Assembly: GCA_016185015.1 (NCBI GenBank) | Contig: JACPOI010000001.1 | Location: 26,459-90,458 of the forward strand | Origin: Burkholderiales bacterium | Lineage (GTDB): Bacteria > Pseudomonadota > Gammaproteobacteria > Burkholderiales > Burkholderiaceae_C | DNA length: 64,000 nucleotides | Direction: 5' to 3' | Part shown: positions 17,009 to 26,917 of the stretch, one piece after another | How positions within the stretch are numbered: position 1 is the stretch's first letter | How the letters are laid out: each line of letters begins with the position of its first letter | Position numbers and translations under genes: made by a program | Notes under the pieces: model-generated | What the model saw: only the letters and a program-made list of their open reading frames with translations | Databases searched by the model: none | Told to the model about the DNA's origin: nothing

Positions 17009-20000
17009 TCAGGCCGGGACGGCCTGGGTGCAATAGTGCTTCACGAGGGCGAGCAGCTCGTCTTCGCCGTAAGGCTTGCCCAGGTAGTGGTCGACGCCCA
17101 GTTCCCTGGCATGCTCGCGATGCTTTTCGGCGATGCGCGAGGTGATCATGATGATGGGCAGGTCGCGCAGCTTGGCGTCGGCGCGGATGTTGCGCGCCAG
17201 GTCGAAGCCGTCCATGCGCGGCATCTCGATGTCGGACAGCACCACCGCCGGACGTTCCTCGGCCAGGCGTTCGAGCGCCTGCAGGCCGTCGGCGGCCATG
17301 GCCACACGATAACCTTCGCGGCGCAGCAGGCGCTGCGTGACCCGACGCACGGTGATGGAGTCGTCCACCACCAGCACGAGCGGCAATTCTCCACCGGTGC
17401 TCGGGAGCACCTGCTCGGTCACGGGGACGAGCGGCTTGCCGGATACCGGTTCGCTGCTGGCCTGCTGCAACTCATAGGCCTTGTCGCCGAACACGGTCGC
17501 CAGAGCCACCGGGTTGTAGATCAGCACCACGGCACCCGAGGCCAGCACCGACATGCCCGCCAGACCCGGCATGCGCGCCAGCTGCGGGCCGAGGTTCTTC
17601 ACCACGACTTCCTGGTTGCCCAGCACTTCGTCAACGTGGATGGCCAGGCGCTGGCCAGCGCTGCGCAGCAGCACCACCGGCTGGGTCTTGCCCACATGCT
17701 CGCGGCTGCGCGTCGAGGCTCGCAAGAGCGCGCCGGACCAGAAGAAGGGCACGGCCTCTCCGCCAAAGTCGATGCTGCCCTTGGCATAAGCCTGCTCGAG
17801 TTCGGCGTAGGTCAGACGACGCACGATCTCGACCAGGTTGGCAGGCACGCCCACACTCAGTTCACCCATGCGCAGCATGATCACCTGCGTCACGGCGGTG
17901 GTCAGGGGCAGCACCAGCTTGAAGCTGGTGCCGGCGCCGGCCGTGGTCGCGGTTTCGATGCGGCCGCCCAGGGCCTGCACCTCGGAACGCACCACGTCCA
18001 TGCCGATACCGCGTCCGGCCAGTTCGGTCACGCTGGCCGCGGTGGAGAAGCCGGGCATGAAGATCATGTTGGCGGCATCGGCATCGCTGAGCGGCTGGCC
18101 CGGCGCCACCAGGCCCTGGGCCAGTGCCTTCTCGCGGATGCGAGGCAGGTTGAGGCCGGCGCCGTTGTCGCTGAACACGACCGAGACGTCATTGCCTTCC
18201 TGGTGCAGGCCAATGGTGATGGTGCCAGCCGCGGGCTTGCCGGCGGCTTCGCGCTGCTGCGGGCTTTCGATGCCGTGTGCGACGGAATTGCGCAGCATGT
18301 GCTCGAAGGCTGGCGTCATGCGGTCCAGCACGCCACGGTCGATTTCCATGGTACCGCCGGTGATGTCGAGCTTGACCTGCTTGCCGGCGTCCTTGGCCGC
18401 CTGGCGCACCACGCCATAGAGGCGCTCGGAGATACCTTCGAATTCCATCATGCGCGTGCGCAGCAGGTCGCGCTGCAATTCGCGCGTCTGGCGAGCCTGG
18501 GCGATCAGGTCGTCCTCGGTGCCGCTGATGGTCTGCTGCAGGTTGCGCTGCACGGTGGCCACGTCGTTGACCGACTCGGCCATCATGCGTGTGAGCTCCT
18601 GCACGCGTGTGAAGCGGTCGAACTCCAGCGGGTCGAATCCTTGCGCCGTGTCCTTGGCCTGGGCCAGACGCGACTGCATCTGCGACTCGGCCTGGAGTTC
18701 GACGTCACGCAGGTGGGTGCGCAGACGGTCCAGGTTGGCCGTCAACTCACCGAGCGAGCCGTTGAGCTGGCCCAGCCGCTGGTCCAGTCGGCTGCGGGTG
18801 ATCATGACCTCACCGGCCTGGTTGACCAGACGGTCGAGCAGTTGCGAGCGGACCCGCACGGTCTGGCCCGAGGTAGACCGGGCCGAGGCCGACGGCACCC
18901 TGGCGGGCACAGGTGCCGCCACCGCAGGGCGCGCCGCGACCACGGGACGTTGGGCTGTCTTGGCAACGGGTTCGGGGGCAGGTACGGGGGCCGGAGCGAC
19001 AGAAGCCGCTGCGGGGGCCGGAGCAGCCACGGCGGGCTGGGCCGGTTCCTCGGGCACGTAGGCGTCTTCCACCGGCGCCTGGCAGAGTTCGTCAAAAACC
19101 TGCTGCAGACGGTCATAGCGCGTGAGCATGGGCTCGATCTGCGCGGCCTGGATGAACTCGCTGCCCATCTGCTCGATGGCCGATTCCATGCGGTGCGTCA
19201 TCTCGCCCAAGCGCATGGCACCCGCCAGGCGGGCGCTGCCCTTGAGGGTGTGCAGCACACGCAGCACGTCCAGGCGGGCGCCGGCGTGATCGGGCCGTTC
19301 CGACCACTGGCGCAGTGCCGCCGCCATCTGGGGCATCAGTTCGGCAGCCTCTTCTTCGAAGATTGGGAACAGATCGGGATCGATCACGTCGACGGCGTCG
19401 ATCTCCTCGTCGCTGTCGTCCACCACGATCTTGGCCGCGCCAGGCAAGGCCGCTGCAGGCGGCCTGGGTGTGGCGGCCGGCACCACCGGGGCTGCAACCG
19501 CCGCCGGCATGGGCTTGGGCGCCGGGGCGGCGACAGGTGCTGCCGGCTTGACCGGTTCGAAGTCGAAGGTCAGATCGCCCAGATCAAACTCGGGTCCCTC
19601 GTTGACCGTGAGCGCCTCGTGGCCGCGCCGGCCGTCTGACTCGAGGGCGTCGAGCTGGGCAAATTCGGTGCTGTGGATCGCATTCAGCGCTTCGACCAGG
19701 CCCGGTTCCGGAGCCTTCAGGAAACCAGCGGCGAACTGATGCAACAGGTGACGGATATTGTCGGCAGCGGCCACGAAGACCTGGGCGTGCTCGGACTGCC
19801 CCTGGCCGTGGAGCTGCACGTGCTGCATGGCCTGCTCCAGCGCACGGGCAATCTCGGACAGCGCGGAAAAACCGACCGTCGCGGAACTGCCGCCCAGCGA
19901 ATGGGCCAGCGCAATGGCGGTGTCAGGGACCGGATTGTGCAGCTCTAGCGACCACTCGTTGAGTTCGGTGAGCAGACGACGCGACCACTCGTCGGCCTCG

Positions 20001-22963
20001 TTGAGGAAGACGTTGTACAGCGGGATGCCGATGCGCAGCGTGCCGATCACCTTGACCTGCTCGTCCGCTGTTTCGACCGGCGTTGAGACCTCCGGCAGGT
20101 CGAGTTCGAAGCCCTCGATCGCACCCGGACGGGTGTCGGGCACCTCGGGCAGATCGTGGATGGCGCCGGTCGCCGTGTCAGCCCAGTTGTTCTGCAATTC
20201 CGGCAGATCGAGGGCGGGCAGTTCGTCCGGCCCGGCCATGCGGGTCGCTGCCCAATCCTGGGCCCCGCCTTTTTTGGGCGGTGGCAAATCCTCAGGGCCG
20301 GCCAGGCTGGTGGGAGCCCAGTCCTGGCTTGCGCCCTTGCCCGTCAGGGAGAGCATGTCCTCGGGGCCCGCCATACTGGTAGGCGCCCAGTCGATGGACA
20401 GATCACTGCGCTTGTCAGCCACTGCCTCGGCAGCACGCGCGGGCGGAGCCGCCGCCGGAGGCACGCTGGCCAGGCTGCTGAAGTCAATGTCGCCGACATC
20501 GCCAAAGTCGGGGGCAGCTGGCGCCGCCGGCTGACCTGGGGCCTTGGCATCGCTCAGATCGAAATCGAACATCTGGGTCGATTCGAAGTCGATGGGCGGT
20601 GGTTCTACGGACAACGCGGGCAGTTCGGGAGCGGCGACGGGCGCTGCCGCAGGGGCATGCGCGGCCAGGCCGGGCAAGTCCAAGGCAAGGAACTTGCCGT
20701 CCAGGCGCATGGCATCGGCCGACTGCCGGAAAGGCACGGCACTCCAGCCGGCATCGCTGCCGGCAGCGATGTCCTCGACCCACTGCGCCAGGCCTTGCAA
20801 GGCGGCATTGGAGATCTGCAGCAGTTCAGGCCGGGCCGGCTTCTGCTCGGCCAGCCAGCTGTTCATCATCTGCTCCATGGCCCACGCCGCTTCGCCGAAC
20901 TCGTTGAAGCCGACCATGCGCGAACTGCCCTTGAGGGTGTGGAAGGCTCGGCGCAGCGTGGTCTGCTGGGACAGGTCCGCCGGATCCCCGAGCAGGGCCG
21001 ACACGGCATCCAGGCCGTTGCGCGCCACTTCGCGCGCTTCATCCAGGAAGATGTCCCGCAACTCGGCGCCATCGTCCTCGGCGGAGGCCGGTACAGCGGC
21101 AGGCGGCGGCGCGGCGACGGTCGGGCGGGGGGCCACGGCCACAGTAGCAGCCACCGGCGCCGGCATCGGCGGCGGTTCAGGCGCCACCGCGGCGACCTCG
21201 CGTTCGCGACCCATCAGGGGCTTGAACTCACCCAGTTCCTCGTCATAGACGAACAGCTTCTTGGCCAGGGCGCGCTGATAGCTCAGCATGTCGATCAGGA
21301 ATCCCAGGGCGCCCAGGCTGTTGCCAAATTTCTCGAACACGCCGGTCCGGGCAGTGTCTTCATCGATGTTGTCGATCAGGAACTTCTCGACGGTATCGCG
21401 CATGCGCACGGTAGCGAGCGACGCCTGGTCCAAGCCCAGCACCGAGAACACACCGCGCATCTGCGCCAGCTGGTTGGGCACGTCGTTGAGCGGAGCCTTG
21501 TCCTTCGGATTGCGGAAGAAGGTGTCGAGTGACTTCTCGATCTCGGTCAGGCTGGTGCGCAGTTCCTCGACCACGCTGCCCATGGTCTGACGGTCGCTGA
21601 CGCGGCGGTACAGCTCCTCCATCCAGGATTCGAGCGCCTCGGGCTGGCCGCCAGCCACGACATGATCGAGCCGGCGCGCCAAGCGATCGCTGCGCTGGCT
21701 CATGCCGGACTCGGTCGGGTCCATGTCCTCGTAGGCCGCATCCAGGTAAAGAATGGAGGTGGCCACTTCCATGGCCACCGGCGTGGTCGGCGGCTCGCCG
21801 GAACGCACCGTGCCGTCCACAGCCTTGAGCAGGGCACGTGCCAGCTCCTTGTTCTCGGGATGCAACTTCAGCAGCGACTCGCCCACCAGGCTGAACTGTT
21901 CGGACACGACCTTGAGTCGATTGGTGTCGCCACCGGAGAGGGCCGACCAGGTTTCGGTGGCAGTCGCAATGCGCTTGCGCGCCTGCACCAGCACCGCCGG
22001 ATCGAAACGGCCGTACTGCGGCGTGTCGTAATTGACGGGCTTGGTCTGCGCCAGGCCGTAGGCCTGCCTGACCGCGGTCAGGACCGGAGCCGCCTGGGCA
22101 TCGGCCGGAGCCGCCTGGGCACAGAAGAACAGCAAGTCCTGCGCCAGACGGTCCGACACTTCATTCTTGCCGCGTGCCAGGGTGGTGAACTGCATCAGTA
22201 CACGCGAAGCCGCGCGCTTGACGTAGACATCCGAAGGGCACAACTTCAGCGACAGGGCTTCGAAGTAGGCCGCACAGATCTTCCAGAAGGAGCGCTCCTC
22301 CAGCGTCTGCTGGCCGGCCGCCAGCCCCAGGCAGATGTCACGCAGCGCCTTGGCCGACGAGACACTGCCCGTCTTGACCACCTTGAGCACGGACGAATCC
22401 AGTTGCGCGCGCACGGCCGGGTCATAGCCCAGCGCTTGCGCCGGCGCAGGCGTATCGGCATCAATCCAGCGCCAGGCGTGGCCCCACAGTTCGGCCGGGT
22501 GCACACGCTCCTCGCCGACCAGTTCCAGGACATCGCGGTACTGCGGAAACAGGGCCACCGCCGAAGCCGACTTGCCGCGCAGCACGCTCTCCAGGTACTC
22601 GATCAGGGCAAAACTGGCACGTTCGACCTTGGTGGCAGCGTCCTCGCTGCAGGACTCGGGGCGTTCGACGAATTTCTGCGCAAGCGCTTCCATGGCGCGC
22701 AGCACCTTGGCCGGCTCGGGCAGACCCACCATCTCGAGGGCGCCGACGGCCTGGTGCAATTGCTGGCGCGCGATGCGCAGCTGGCTGGCATCGAGCGACT
22801 CCAGATCGGAACCACGCGCGAGTTCGGCGTCACGCACGAAACGGCGAATGGCCTTGCTGGCGCCATCGAGCGACTTGCGCAGCTCGTCCAGCACCCACGC
22901 CAAAGGGCCCAGGTCGTTGACTGGCTGATCGTCGTTGCCGCTAGCGGCTGCGAGGGCTTGCAT
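17009..22963 (-). CDS. chpA: ChpA/PilL hybrid chemosensory kinase of the type IV pilus system
   Basis: 1984 residues. Hpt motifs are HTLKGSSRMVG (near 675), a degenerate LAHSLGGSSATVG (near 1021) and HTLKGSARLAG (near 1236). They are followed by a dimerisation helix region, the CheA ATPase with HMLRNSVAHGIES (near 1554) and a GxGxGMDVVR-type box, a CheW-like domain (about 1720-1830), and a C-terminal receiver with VLSDIEMPRMDGFD (near 1915). Long Pro/Ala linkers join the parts. It takes signals from PilJ and phosphorylates PilG and PilH, controlling twitching and pilus extension. The degenerate Hpt still has the His but G replaces K. It is 33 bases after pilJ. Confidence 0.93.
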   Translation of the reverse strand: MQALAAASGNDDQPVNDLGPLAWVLDELRKSLDGASKAIRRFVRDAELARGSDLESLDASQLRIARQQLHQAVGALEMVGLPEPAKVLRAMEALAQKFVERPESCSEDAATKVERASFALIEYLESVLRGKSASAVALFPQYRDVLELVGEERVHPAELWGHAWRWIDADTPAPAQALGYDPAVRAQLDSSVLKVVKTGSVSSAKALRDICLGLAAGQQTLEERSFWKICAAYFEALSLKLCPSDVYVKRAASRVLMQFTTLARGKNEVSDRLAQDLLFFCAQAAPADAQAAPVLTAVRQAYGLAQTKPVNYDTPQYGRFDPAVLVQARKRIATATETWSALSGGDTNRLKVVSEQFSLVGESLLKLHPENKELARALLKAVDGTVRSGEPPTTPVAMEVATSILYLDAAYEDMDPTESGMSQRSDRLARRLDHVVAGGQPEALESWMEELYRRVSDRQTMGSVVEELRTSLTEIEKSLDTFFRNPKDKAPLNDVPNQLAQMRGVFSVLGLDQASLATVRMRDTVEKFLIDNIDEDTARTGVFEKFGNSLGALGFLIDMLSYQRALAKKLFVYDEELGEFKPLMGREREVAAVAPEPPPMPAPVAATVAVAPRPTVAAPPPAAVPASAEDDGAELRDIFLDEAREVARNGLDAVSALLGDPADLSQQTTLRRAFHTLKGSSRMVGFNEFGEAAWAMEQMMNSWLAEQKPARPELLQISNAALQGLAQWVEDIAAGSDAGWSAVPFRQSADAMRLDGKFLALDLPGLAAHAPAAAPVAAPELPALSVEPPPIDFESTQMFDFDLSDAKAPGQPAAPAAPDFGDVGDIDFSSLASVPPAAAPPARAAEAVADKRSDLSIDWAPTSMAGPEDMLSLTGKGASQDWAPTSLAGPEDLPPPKKGGAQDWAATRMAGPDELPALDLPELQNNWADTATGAIHDLPEVPDTRPGAIEGFELDLPEVSTPVETADEQVKVIGTLRIGIPLYNVFLNEADEWSRRLLTELNEWSLELHNPVPDTAIALAHSLGGSSATVGFSALSEIARALEQAMQHVQLHGQGQSEHAQVFVAAADNIRHLLHQFAAGFLKAPEPGLVEALNAIHSTEFAQLDALESDGRRGHEALTVNEGPEFDLGDLTFDFEPVKPAAPVAAPAPKPMPAAVAAPVVPAATPRPPAAALPGAAKIVVDDSDEEIDAVDVIDPDLFPIFEEEAAELMPQMAAALRQWSERPDHAGARLDVLRVLHTLKGSARLAGAMRLGEMTHRMESAIEQMGSEFIQAAQIEPMLTRYDRLQQVFDELCQAPVEDAYVPEEPAQPAVAAPAPAAASVAPAPVPAPEPVAKTAQRPVVAARPAVAAPVPARVPSASARSTSGQTVRVRSQLLDRLVNQAGEVMITRSRLDQRLGQLNGSLGELTANLDRLRTHLRDVELQAESQMQSRLAQAKDTAQGFDPLEFDRFTRVQELTRMMAESVNDVATVQRNLQQTISGTEDDLIAQARQTRELQRDLLRTRMMEFEGISERLYGVVRQAAKDAGKQVKLDITGGTMEIDRGVLDRMTPAFEHMLRNSVAHGIESPQQREAAGKPAAGTITIGLHQEGNDVSVVFSDNGAGLNLPRIREKALAQGLVAPGQPLSDADAANMIFMPGFSTAASVTELAGRGIGMDVVRSEVQALGGRIETATTAGAGTSFKLVLPLTTAVTQVIMLRMGELSVGVPANLVEIVRRLTYAELEQAYAKGSIDFGGEAVPFFWSGALLRASTRSREHVGKTQPVVLLRSAGQRLAIHVDEVLGNQEVVVKNLGPQLARMPGLAGMSVLASGAVVLIYNPVALATVFGDKAYELQQASSEPVSGKPLVPVTEQVLPSTGGELPLVLVVDDSITVRRVTQRLLRREGYRVAMAADGLQALERLAEERPAVVLSDIEMPRMDGFDLARNIRADAKLRDLPIIMITSRIAEKHREHARELGVDHYLGKPYGEDELLALVKHYCTQAVPA

Positions 22964-22996
22964 GGATACGTCGCTCCTGCGGATGGCGGGCGGTGA

Positions 22997-25252
22997 TCAG
23001 GAAATCTTGAATCGCGCGACCGACTGGCGCAGCTCTTCAGCCATGCGCGAGAGTTCACGCACCTGGGCCGCGGTGGCCCGCGTACCTTCACCCGTCTGCT
23101 CGGTCACCGCAAAGATGTGCTGGATGTTGTCGGCCACCACGCTGGCCATGGCGGCTTCCTTCGAGGTGGAGTCGGAAATCTGCTCGATCAGCTCGGCCAG
23201 TCGGCGCGACACGCGGTCAATTTCGGACAGCGCGGTACCGGCGTTGTCGGACAGTCGCGCCCCTTCCACCACACCCTGCGTGGAGCGCTCCATGGCGGCC
23301 ACGGCGTCCTGAGTATCGGTCTGAATCGCCTTCACCAGCGCCGAGATCTGGCGCGTAGCGTCTGCAGAACGTTCAGCCAGTCGCTGCACTTCTTCCGCCA
23401 CCACCGAGAAGCCGCGGCCGGCTTCACCGGCGGAGGCTGCCTGGATGGCAGCGTTCAGGGCCAGCACGTTGGTCTGCTCGGTAATGTCCGAGATCAGCTC
23501 GGTGATTTCACCAATCTCCTGCGAGGATTCGCCCAGGCGCTTGATCCGCTTGGAGGTGTCCTGGATCTGGTCGCGGATGGAGTTCATACCGCCGATGGCG
23601 TCCTGCACGGCCTTGAGGCCGGACTCGGCAGCCTGCAGGGACTGACGCGCCACCGCGGCCGATTCCTGCGCCTGATGCGACACCTGGTTGATGCGGGTCG
23701 ACATGTCCACCACGGAGCGACCGGTTTCGCGAATCTCGTGCAGCTGTTCGTTCGAAGCGGCCAGCAGTTCGGTGGATGTCTGGTCCACCTCGGCCGTCGT
23801 CTGCGCCACCTGGGCCGCCGTGTTCTGCACGTTACCCACCAGCAAGCGCAGCTCTTCCACCGTGTAGTTCACCGAGTCGGCAATGGCACCCGTGATGTCC
23901 TCGGTCACCGTGGCTTCCTGCGTCAGATCGCCCTCGGCCACCGTCTGCAGTTCGTTCATCAGTCGCAAAATGGCGGCCTGGTTGGCGTCGTTGACGCGCT
24001 TGGCCTCCTGCTCCTGACGCTCGGCTTCCAGTCGCTGCGCTTCGGCCATCACCTGGCGGCGACGGCTGTCCATCAGCTGCACGCGCGCCAGACCGGCGGC
24101 GCAGATCAGCGCGAAGATGGCGGCGCCGACCAGAGCCAGCAGGGAAGTCGGGCCCAGGCCGGTGCGGGTGGCCAGTTGGCCCTGCAACTCTTCCAGGTCG
24201 CGACGCATCGGCTCGGAGTCGTTGATGATGGTGATCTGGGCGCTACGCGCGGAGACCAGACCCTGCAGATTGCCCAGAATGGCGCCAGCCTGCGTGCGGG
24301 TCAACTCGTAGAGCTTGATCAGCGCCTCGATCTGCTCACGGGTCTGCGCATCCTTGGAGGCATTCAGGCGCAGCTCGGGGCTGCCGTCGAGCAGACCCTG
24401 GGCGATTTCCTTGAAGGAGTTCAAGTCCTTGCCCAGCAGGAACACGGCCTCCGGGCTCACGCCTTCGGCGGTCAGGAATTCGTTGGACGACTTGCCGATA
24501 CGCTGGGTCAACATCACCAGCTGGCCGGCCGCGGAAATTTCCGCAGCGCTGGCGTTCTGCTGCAGCTTGAGCGAGGACACCGTCTCGGCGATTTCCAGCA
24601 GGTCGGAGGACTGGCGGTTGATGGTGCGCAGGGCGGCGCCCACCTGGGTCAGGATCTTCTCCTGCGCCACGATGGCACCGGCACTCTTTTCGGCACGCTC
24701 CATCAGCGGGATGATCTTTTCGAGCTGCGGCAGCAGGTCGGCATCGATCGGCTCCAGGCGCAGGGCGTAGTCGCTGTCACGCAGACCCTTGACGGAACGC
24801 ACCAGGTAGCTGGAACTTTCCTTGACCTCGGCGAAGGCCTGGGGCACACCCACCAGGGCCTGCGACACCGATTTGGCCAGGCGTTGCGACTGCATCAGGG
24901 ACTGACCGGTGGCGTTCAGCTGCTGCGCCACGCGATCGGCAGCGGTCAGCGCCACGAAGGCGATCGCACCCAGCACGACCAGGGCCAGACCCAGCAGCCA
25001 CCACAGCAGTCGCTGCTGCTCGGCAATCGGCCGGCGCCCCAGCAGGGGCACGTTGACCATCTCGTCCTGATCCAGCGCCACCGGCGCGGGCAGGTCCTGC
25101 AGCTGGGTGTCGGCCGACTTACCCGGAGCCGATGCACGTTGCGGCTGCAGGCCGGACAGGTCGTCAGGCATGGCCAGGCTCAGACCGACGCTCTGCTCCG
25201 AGTCGGGCGTCTTTTTGGCAAAGAGATGGGTCAGTTTGTTGAGGACGGACAT
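22997..25252 (-). CDS. pilJ: PilJ methyl-accepting chemotaxis protein of the type IV pilus system
   Basis: 751 residues. A cytoplasmic N-terminal stretch precedes the first membrane span (LLWWLLGLALVVLGAIAFVA, near 85). A periplasmic domain with paired PilJ-type helices follows, then a second span (LLALVGAAIFALICAAGLA, near 375). The cytoplasmic coiled-coil signalling domain carries the conserved tip EQTNVLALNAAIQAASAGE near 600. In Pseudomonas PilJ senses pilus contact or retraction and signals through PilI to ChpA. It lies between pilI and chpA in one transcription direction. Confidence 0.92.
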   Translation of the reverse strand: MSVLNKLTHLFAKKTPDSEQSVGLSLAMPDDLSGLQPQRASAPGKSADTQLQDLPAPVALDQDEMVNVPLLGRRPIAEQQRLLWWLLGLALVVLGAIAFVALTAADRVAQQLNATGQSLMQSQRLAKSVSQALVGVPQAFAEVKESSSYLVRSVKGLRDSDYALRLEPIDADLLPQLEKIIPLMERAEKSAGAIVAQEKILTQVGAALRTINRQSSDLLEIAETVSSLKLQQNASAAEISAAGQLVMLTQRIGKSSNEFLTAEGVSPEAVFLLGKDLNSFKEIAQGLLDGSPELRLNASKDAQTREQIEALIKLYELTRTQAGAILGNLQGLVSARSAQITIINDSEPMRRDLEELQGQLATRTGLGPTSLLALVGAAIFALICAAGLARVQLMDSRRRQVMAEAQRLEAERQEQEAKRVNDANQAAILRLMNELQTVAEGDLTQEATVTEDITGAIADSVNYTVEELRLLVGNVQNTAAQVAQTTAEVDQTSTELLAASNEQLHEIRETGRSVVDMSTRINQVSHQAQESAAVARQSLQAAESGLKAVQDAIGGMNSIRDQIQDTSKRIKRLGESSQEIGEITELISDITEQTNVLALNAAIQAASAGEAGRGFSVVAEEVQRLAERSADATRQISALVKAIQTDTQDAVAAMERSTQGVVEGARLSDNAGTALSEIDRVSRRLAELIEQISDSTSKEAAMASVVADNIQHIFAVTEQTGEGTRATAAQVRELSRMAEELRQSVARFKIS

Positions 25253-25285
25253 GATGCAACCTTCAGGATTGTTGGGGCGGCCTCG

Positions 25286-25813
25286 CTAGGCACTGATGCT
25301 CAAAAACTCGCTCATCTGCGACAGCTGCTGGAGATTGATCTCCTGCCAGCGGCTGCCGTCAGCATCGACATAGCGGTTACCGAAATAGGGTGGTGCGCCT
25401 TCCGGCGGCGGCTCGGAGCCCGAGAACGCCCCGACGTGGCGCAAACCCGCCAGTGAATCGATCAACAAGGAACAATTGAGCTCCAGAGCGGCGTTGAGCG
25501 TGACGACACTGGCCTCGGACCAGTACTGCTCGGTCCGCACCGGCGCCTTGCCGGCAATGAAGGCGGCCAGGTCCACCACACCATACAGGCCGCCACGCAG
25601 ATTCACGACCCCCAGAAACCAGGGCTGCGAGTAAGGCACCGTCTGCACCGCCGGCAGCGGGAAAATTTCACCCGACTGGGCCAGGGGCAACAGGTAATCG
25701 AGCCCCCCTGCGCGCACCGCCAGCCACGAAATGGAGAGACCTTCGGCCTTGGCCGCTTGCAATCGGCTAGCAAGTCGTGACTGCAGGTCCCTGAGAGCTT
25801 CGCGATTGGCCAT
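25286..25813 (-). CDS. pilI: PilI CheW-like adaptor
   Basis: 175 residues with a single CheW domain: LLPLAQSGEIFPLPAVQTVPYSQPWFLGVVNLRGGLYGVVDLAAFI. It couples the PilJ receptor to ChpA kinase at the cell pole. It lies 10 bases after pilH and 33 before pilJ, fitting co-transcription. The cluster has no second adaptor (ChpC) in the window. Confidence 0.9.
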   Translation of the reverse strand: MANREALRDLQSRLASRLQAAKAEGLSISWLAVRAGGLDYLLPLAQSGEIFPLPAVQTVPYSQPWFLGVVNLRGGLYGVVDLAAFIAGKAPVRTEQYWSEASVVTLNAALELNCSLLIDSLAGLRHVGAFSGSEPPPEGAPPYFGNRYVDADGSRWQEINLQQLSQMSEFLSISA

Positions 25814-25823
25814 GGGATGCGAA

Positions 25824-26189
25824 TCAGCCCAGCGCCTTGATCTTGCCCAACAATTCGGCTTCGTCCACCGGCTTGGTCACGTAGTCACGCGCGCCCTGGC
25901 GCATGCCCCAGACGCGGTCGGTCTCCAGGTTCTTGCTGGTGCAGATGATGATCGGAATCTCGGCGTACTCAGGCGTGCGGTTGATGGCGCGCGTGAGCTG
26001 AAAACCGTTCTGACCCGGCATCACGACATCCATCAGGATCAGGTCCGGCTTGTCTTCGGCCAGGCGGCGGAACGCATCGTCAGCATCCTCGGCGGTCTTG
26101 ACGGCCATGCCGTTTTTCTGGAGCAGATCCGTCAGAAACATCAATTCCGTCTTGGAATCGTCCACGATCAAAACTTTGCGTATCGGCAT
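25824..26189 (-). CDS. pilH: PilH single-domain response regulator
   Basis: 121 residues from ATG at 26189, which shares its A with the pilG stop (TGATG). A TTG one codon upstream is a less likely start. Receiver features are VLIVDDSKTE (acidic pair), LILMDVVMPGQNGFQ (phospho-Asp near 51), an IICTSKN Thr/Ser and YVTKPVD Lys. In the Pil-Chp system PilH opposes PilG, favouring pilus retraction or acting as a phosphate sink. Confidence 0.92.
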   Translation of the reverse strand: MPIRKVLIVDDSKTELMFLTDLLQKNGMAVKTAEDADDAFRRLAEDKPDLILMDVVMPGQNGFQLTRAINRTPEYAEIPIIICTSKNLETDRVWGMRQGARDYVTKPVDEAELLGKIKALG

Positions 26190-26587
26190 CAATTCACTCC
26201 TTGCGAGACTATGCCAAACTGCTGCACGGCCTGCAACAGCTGGTCTTTGGTAAACGGTTTGGTCAGGTAGTCCTGCGCGCCCACCATGCGGCCACGCGCC
26301 TTGTCGAACACCCCATCCTTGGACGACAACATGACCACCGGCACCGAGGCAAACTTGGCGTTGCGCTTGATGATGGCGCAGGTCTGGTAGCCATCGAGGC
26401 GCGGCATCAGGATGTCGCAGAAAATCAGATGCGGCTGGTAGTCGTTGACCTTGGCCAGGGCATCGAAGCCGTCTTCAGCCAGCATCACCTCATGCCCGCC
26501 CTGCTTGAGAAATATCTCGGCGCTGCGGCGGATCGTATTACTGTCATCGATCACGAGGACCTTGAGGGGCGATTCTTGCGTGCTCAC
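26189..26587 (-). CDS. pilG: PilG single-domain response regulator
   Basis: 132 residues from a GTG at 26587 with AGGAG nine bases upstream. Receiver features are VLVIDDSNTIRRSAE, LIFCDILMPRLDGYQ (phospho-Asp near 58), VVMLSSKDG and YLTKPFTK. PilG promotes pilus extension and, in Pseudomonas, links to cAMP signalling through FimV. It is the first gene of the pilGHIJ-chpA run. Confidence 0.92.
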   Translation of the reverse strand: MSTQESPLKVLVIDDSNTIRRSAEIFLKQGGHEVMLAEDGFDALAKVNDYQPHLIFCDILMPRLDGYQTCAIIKRNAKFASVPVVMLSSKDGVFDKARGRMVGAQDYLTKPFTKDQLLQAVQQFGIVSQGVN

Positions 26588-26650
26588 TGAACGCTACTCC
26601 TGATTACGGCCGGATGAAACGATGACAGACACCATCATTCAGACCGGGCC

Positions 26651-26824
26651 TCAGATCTGGACCATTTCGAAATCTTCCTTGCGTGCACCGCACTCAGGAC
26701 AGGTCCAGTTCATGGGCACATCGGCCCATGCCGTCCCCGGCGCTATGCCGTGCTCCGGATCGCCGGCCGCCTCATCATAGATCCAGCCACAAATCAGACA
26801 CATCCAGGTTTTCTTATCGCTCAC
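26651..26824 (-). CDS. Rubredoxin
   Basis: 57 residues from a GTG at 26824. The two iron-binding pairs are CLICGW (C-x2-C near residue 9) and CPECGA (C-x2-C near residue 42), with the family's YDEAAGDPEHGI and W-A-D-V-P stretches. It holds one Fe in a Cys4 site and carries single electrons. Rubredoxin just upstream of pilG is common in Burkholderiales, without a known functional link. It is divergent from thiD. Confidence 0.93.
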   Translation of the reverse strand: MSDKKTWMCLICGWIYDEAAGDPEHGIAPGTAWADVPMNWTCPECGARKEDFEMVQI

Positions 26825-26917
26825 AGCTTACGGGACCTTCGAATAGAATGCAACATTGTACAAAGCGAAAACCTCTCTCGAACGGCTTTCGCGCAACGAC
26901 TTGTCGTATTCTGCCTG

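Noticed and set aside
16907..19639. A 910-codon plus-strand frame opposite chpA
   Set aside because: His/Gly/Arg-rich low-complexity product; it is the mirror of the Ala/Pro-rich ChpA linkers and has no start signal.
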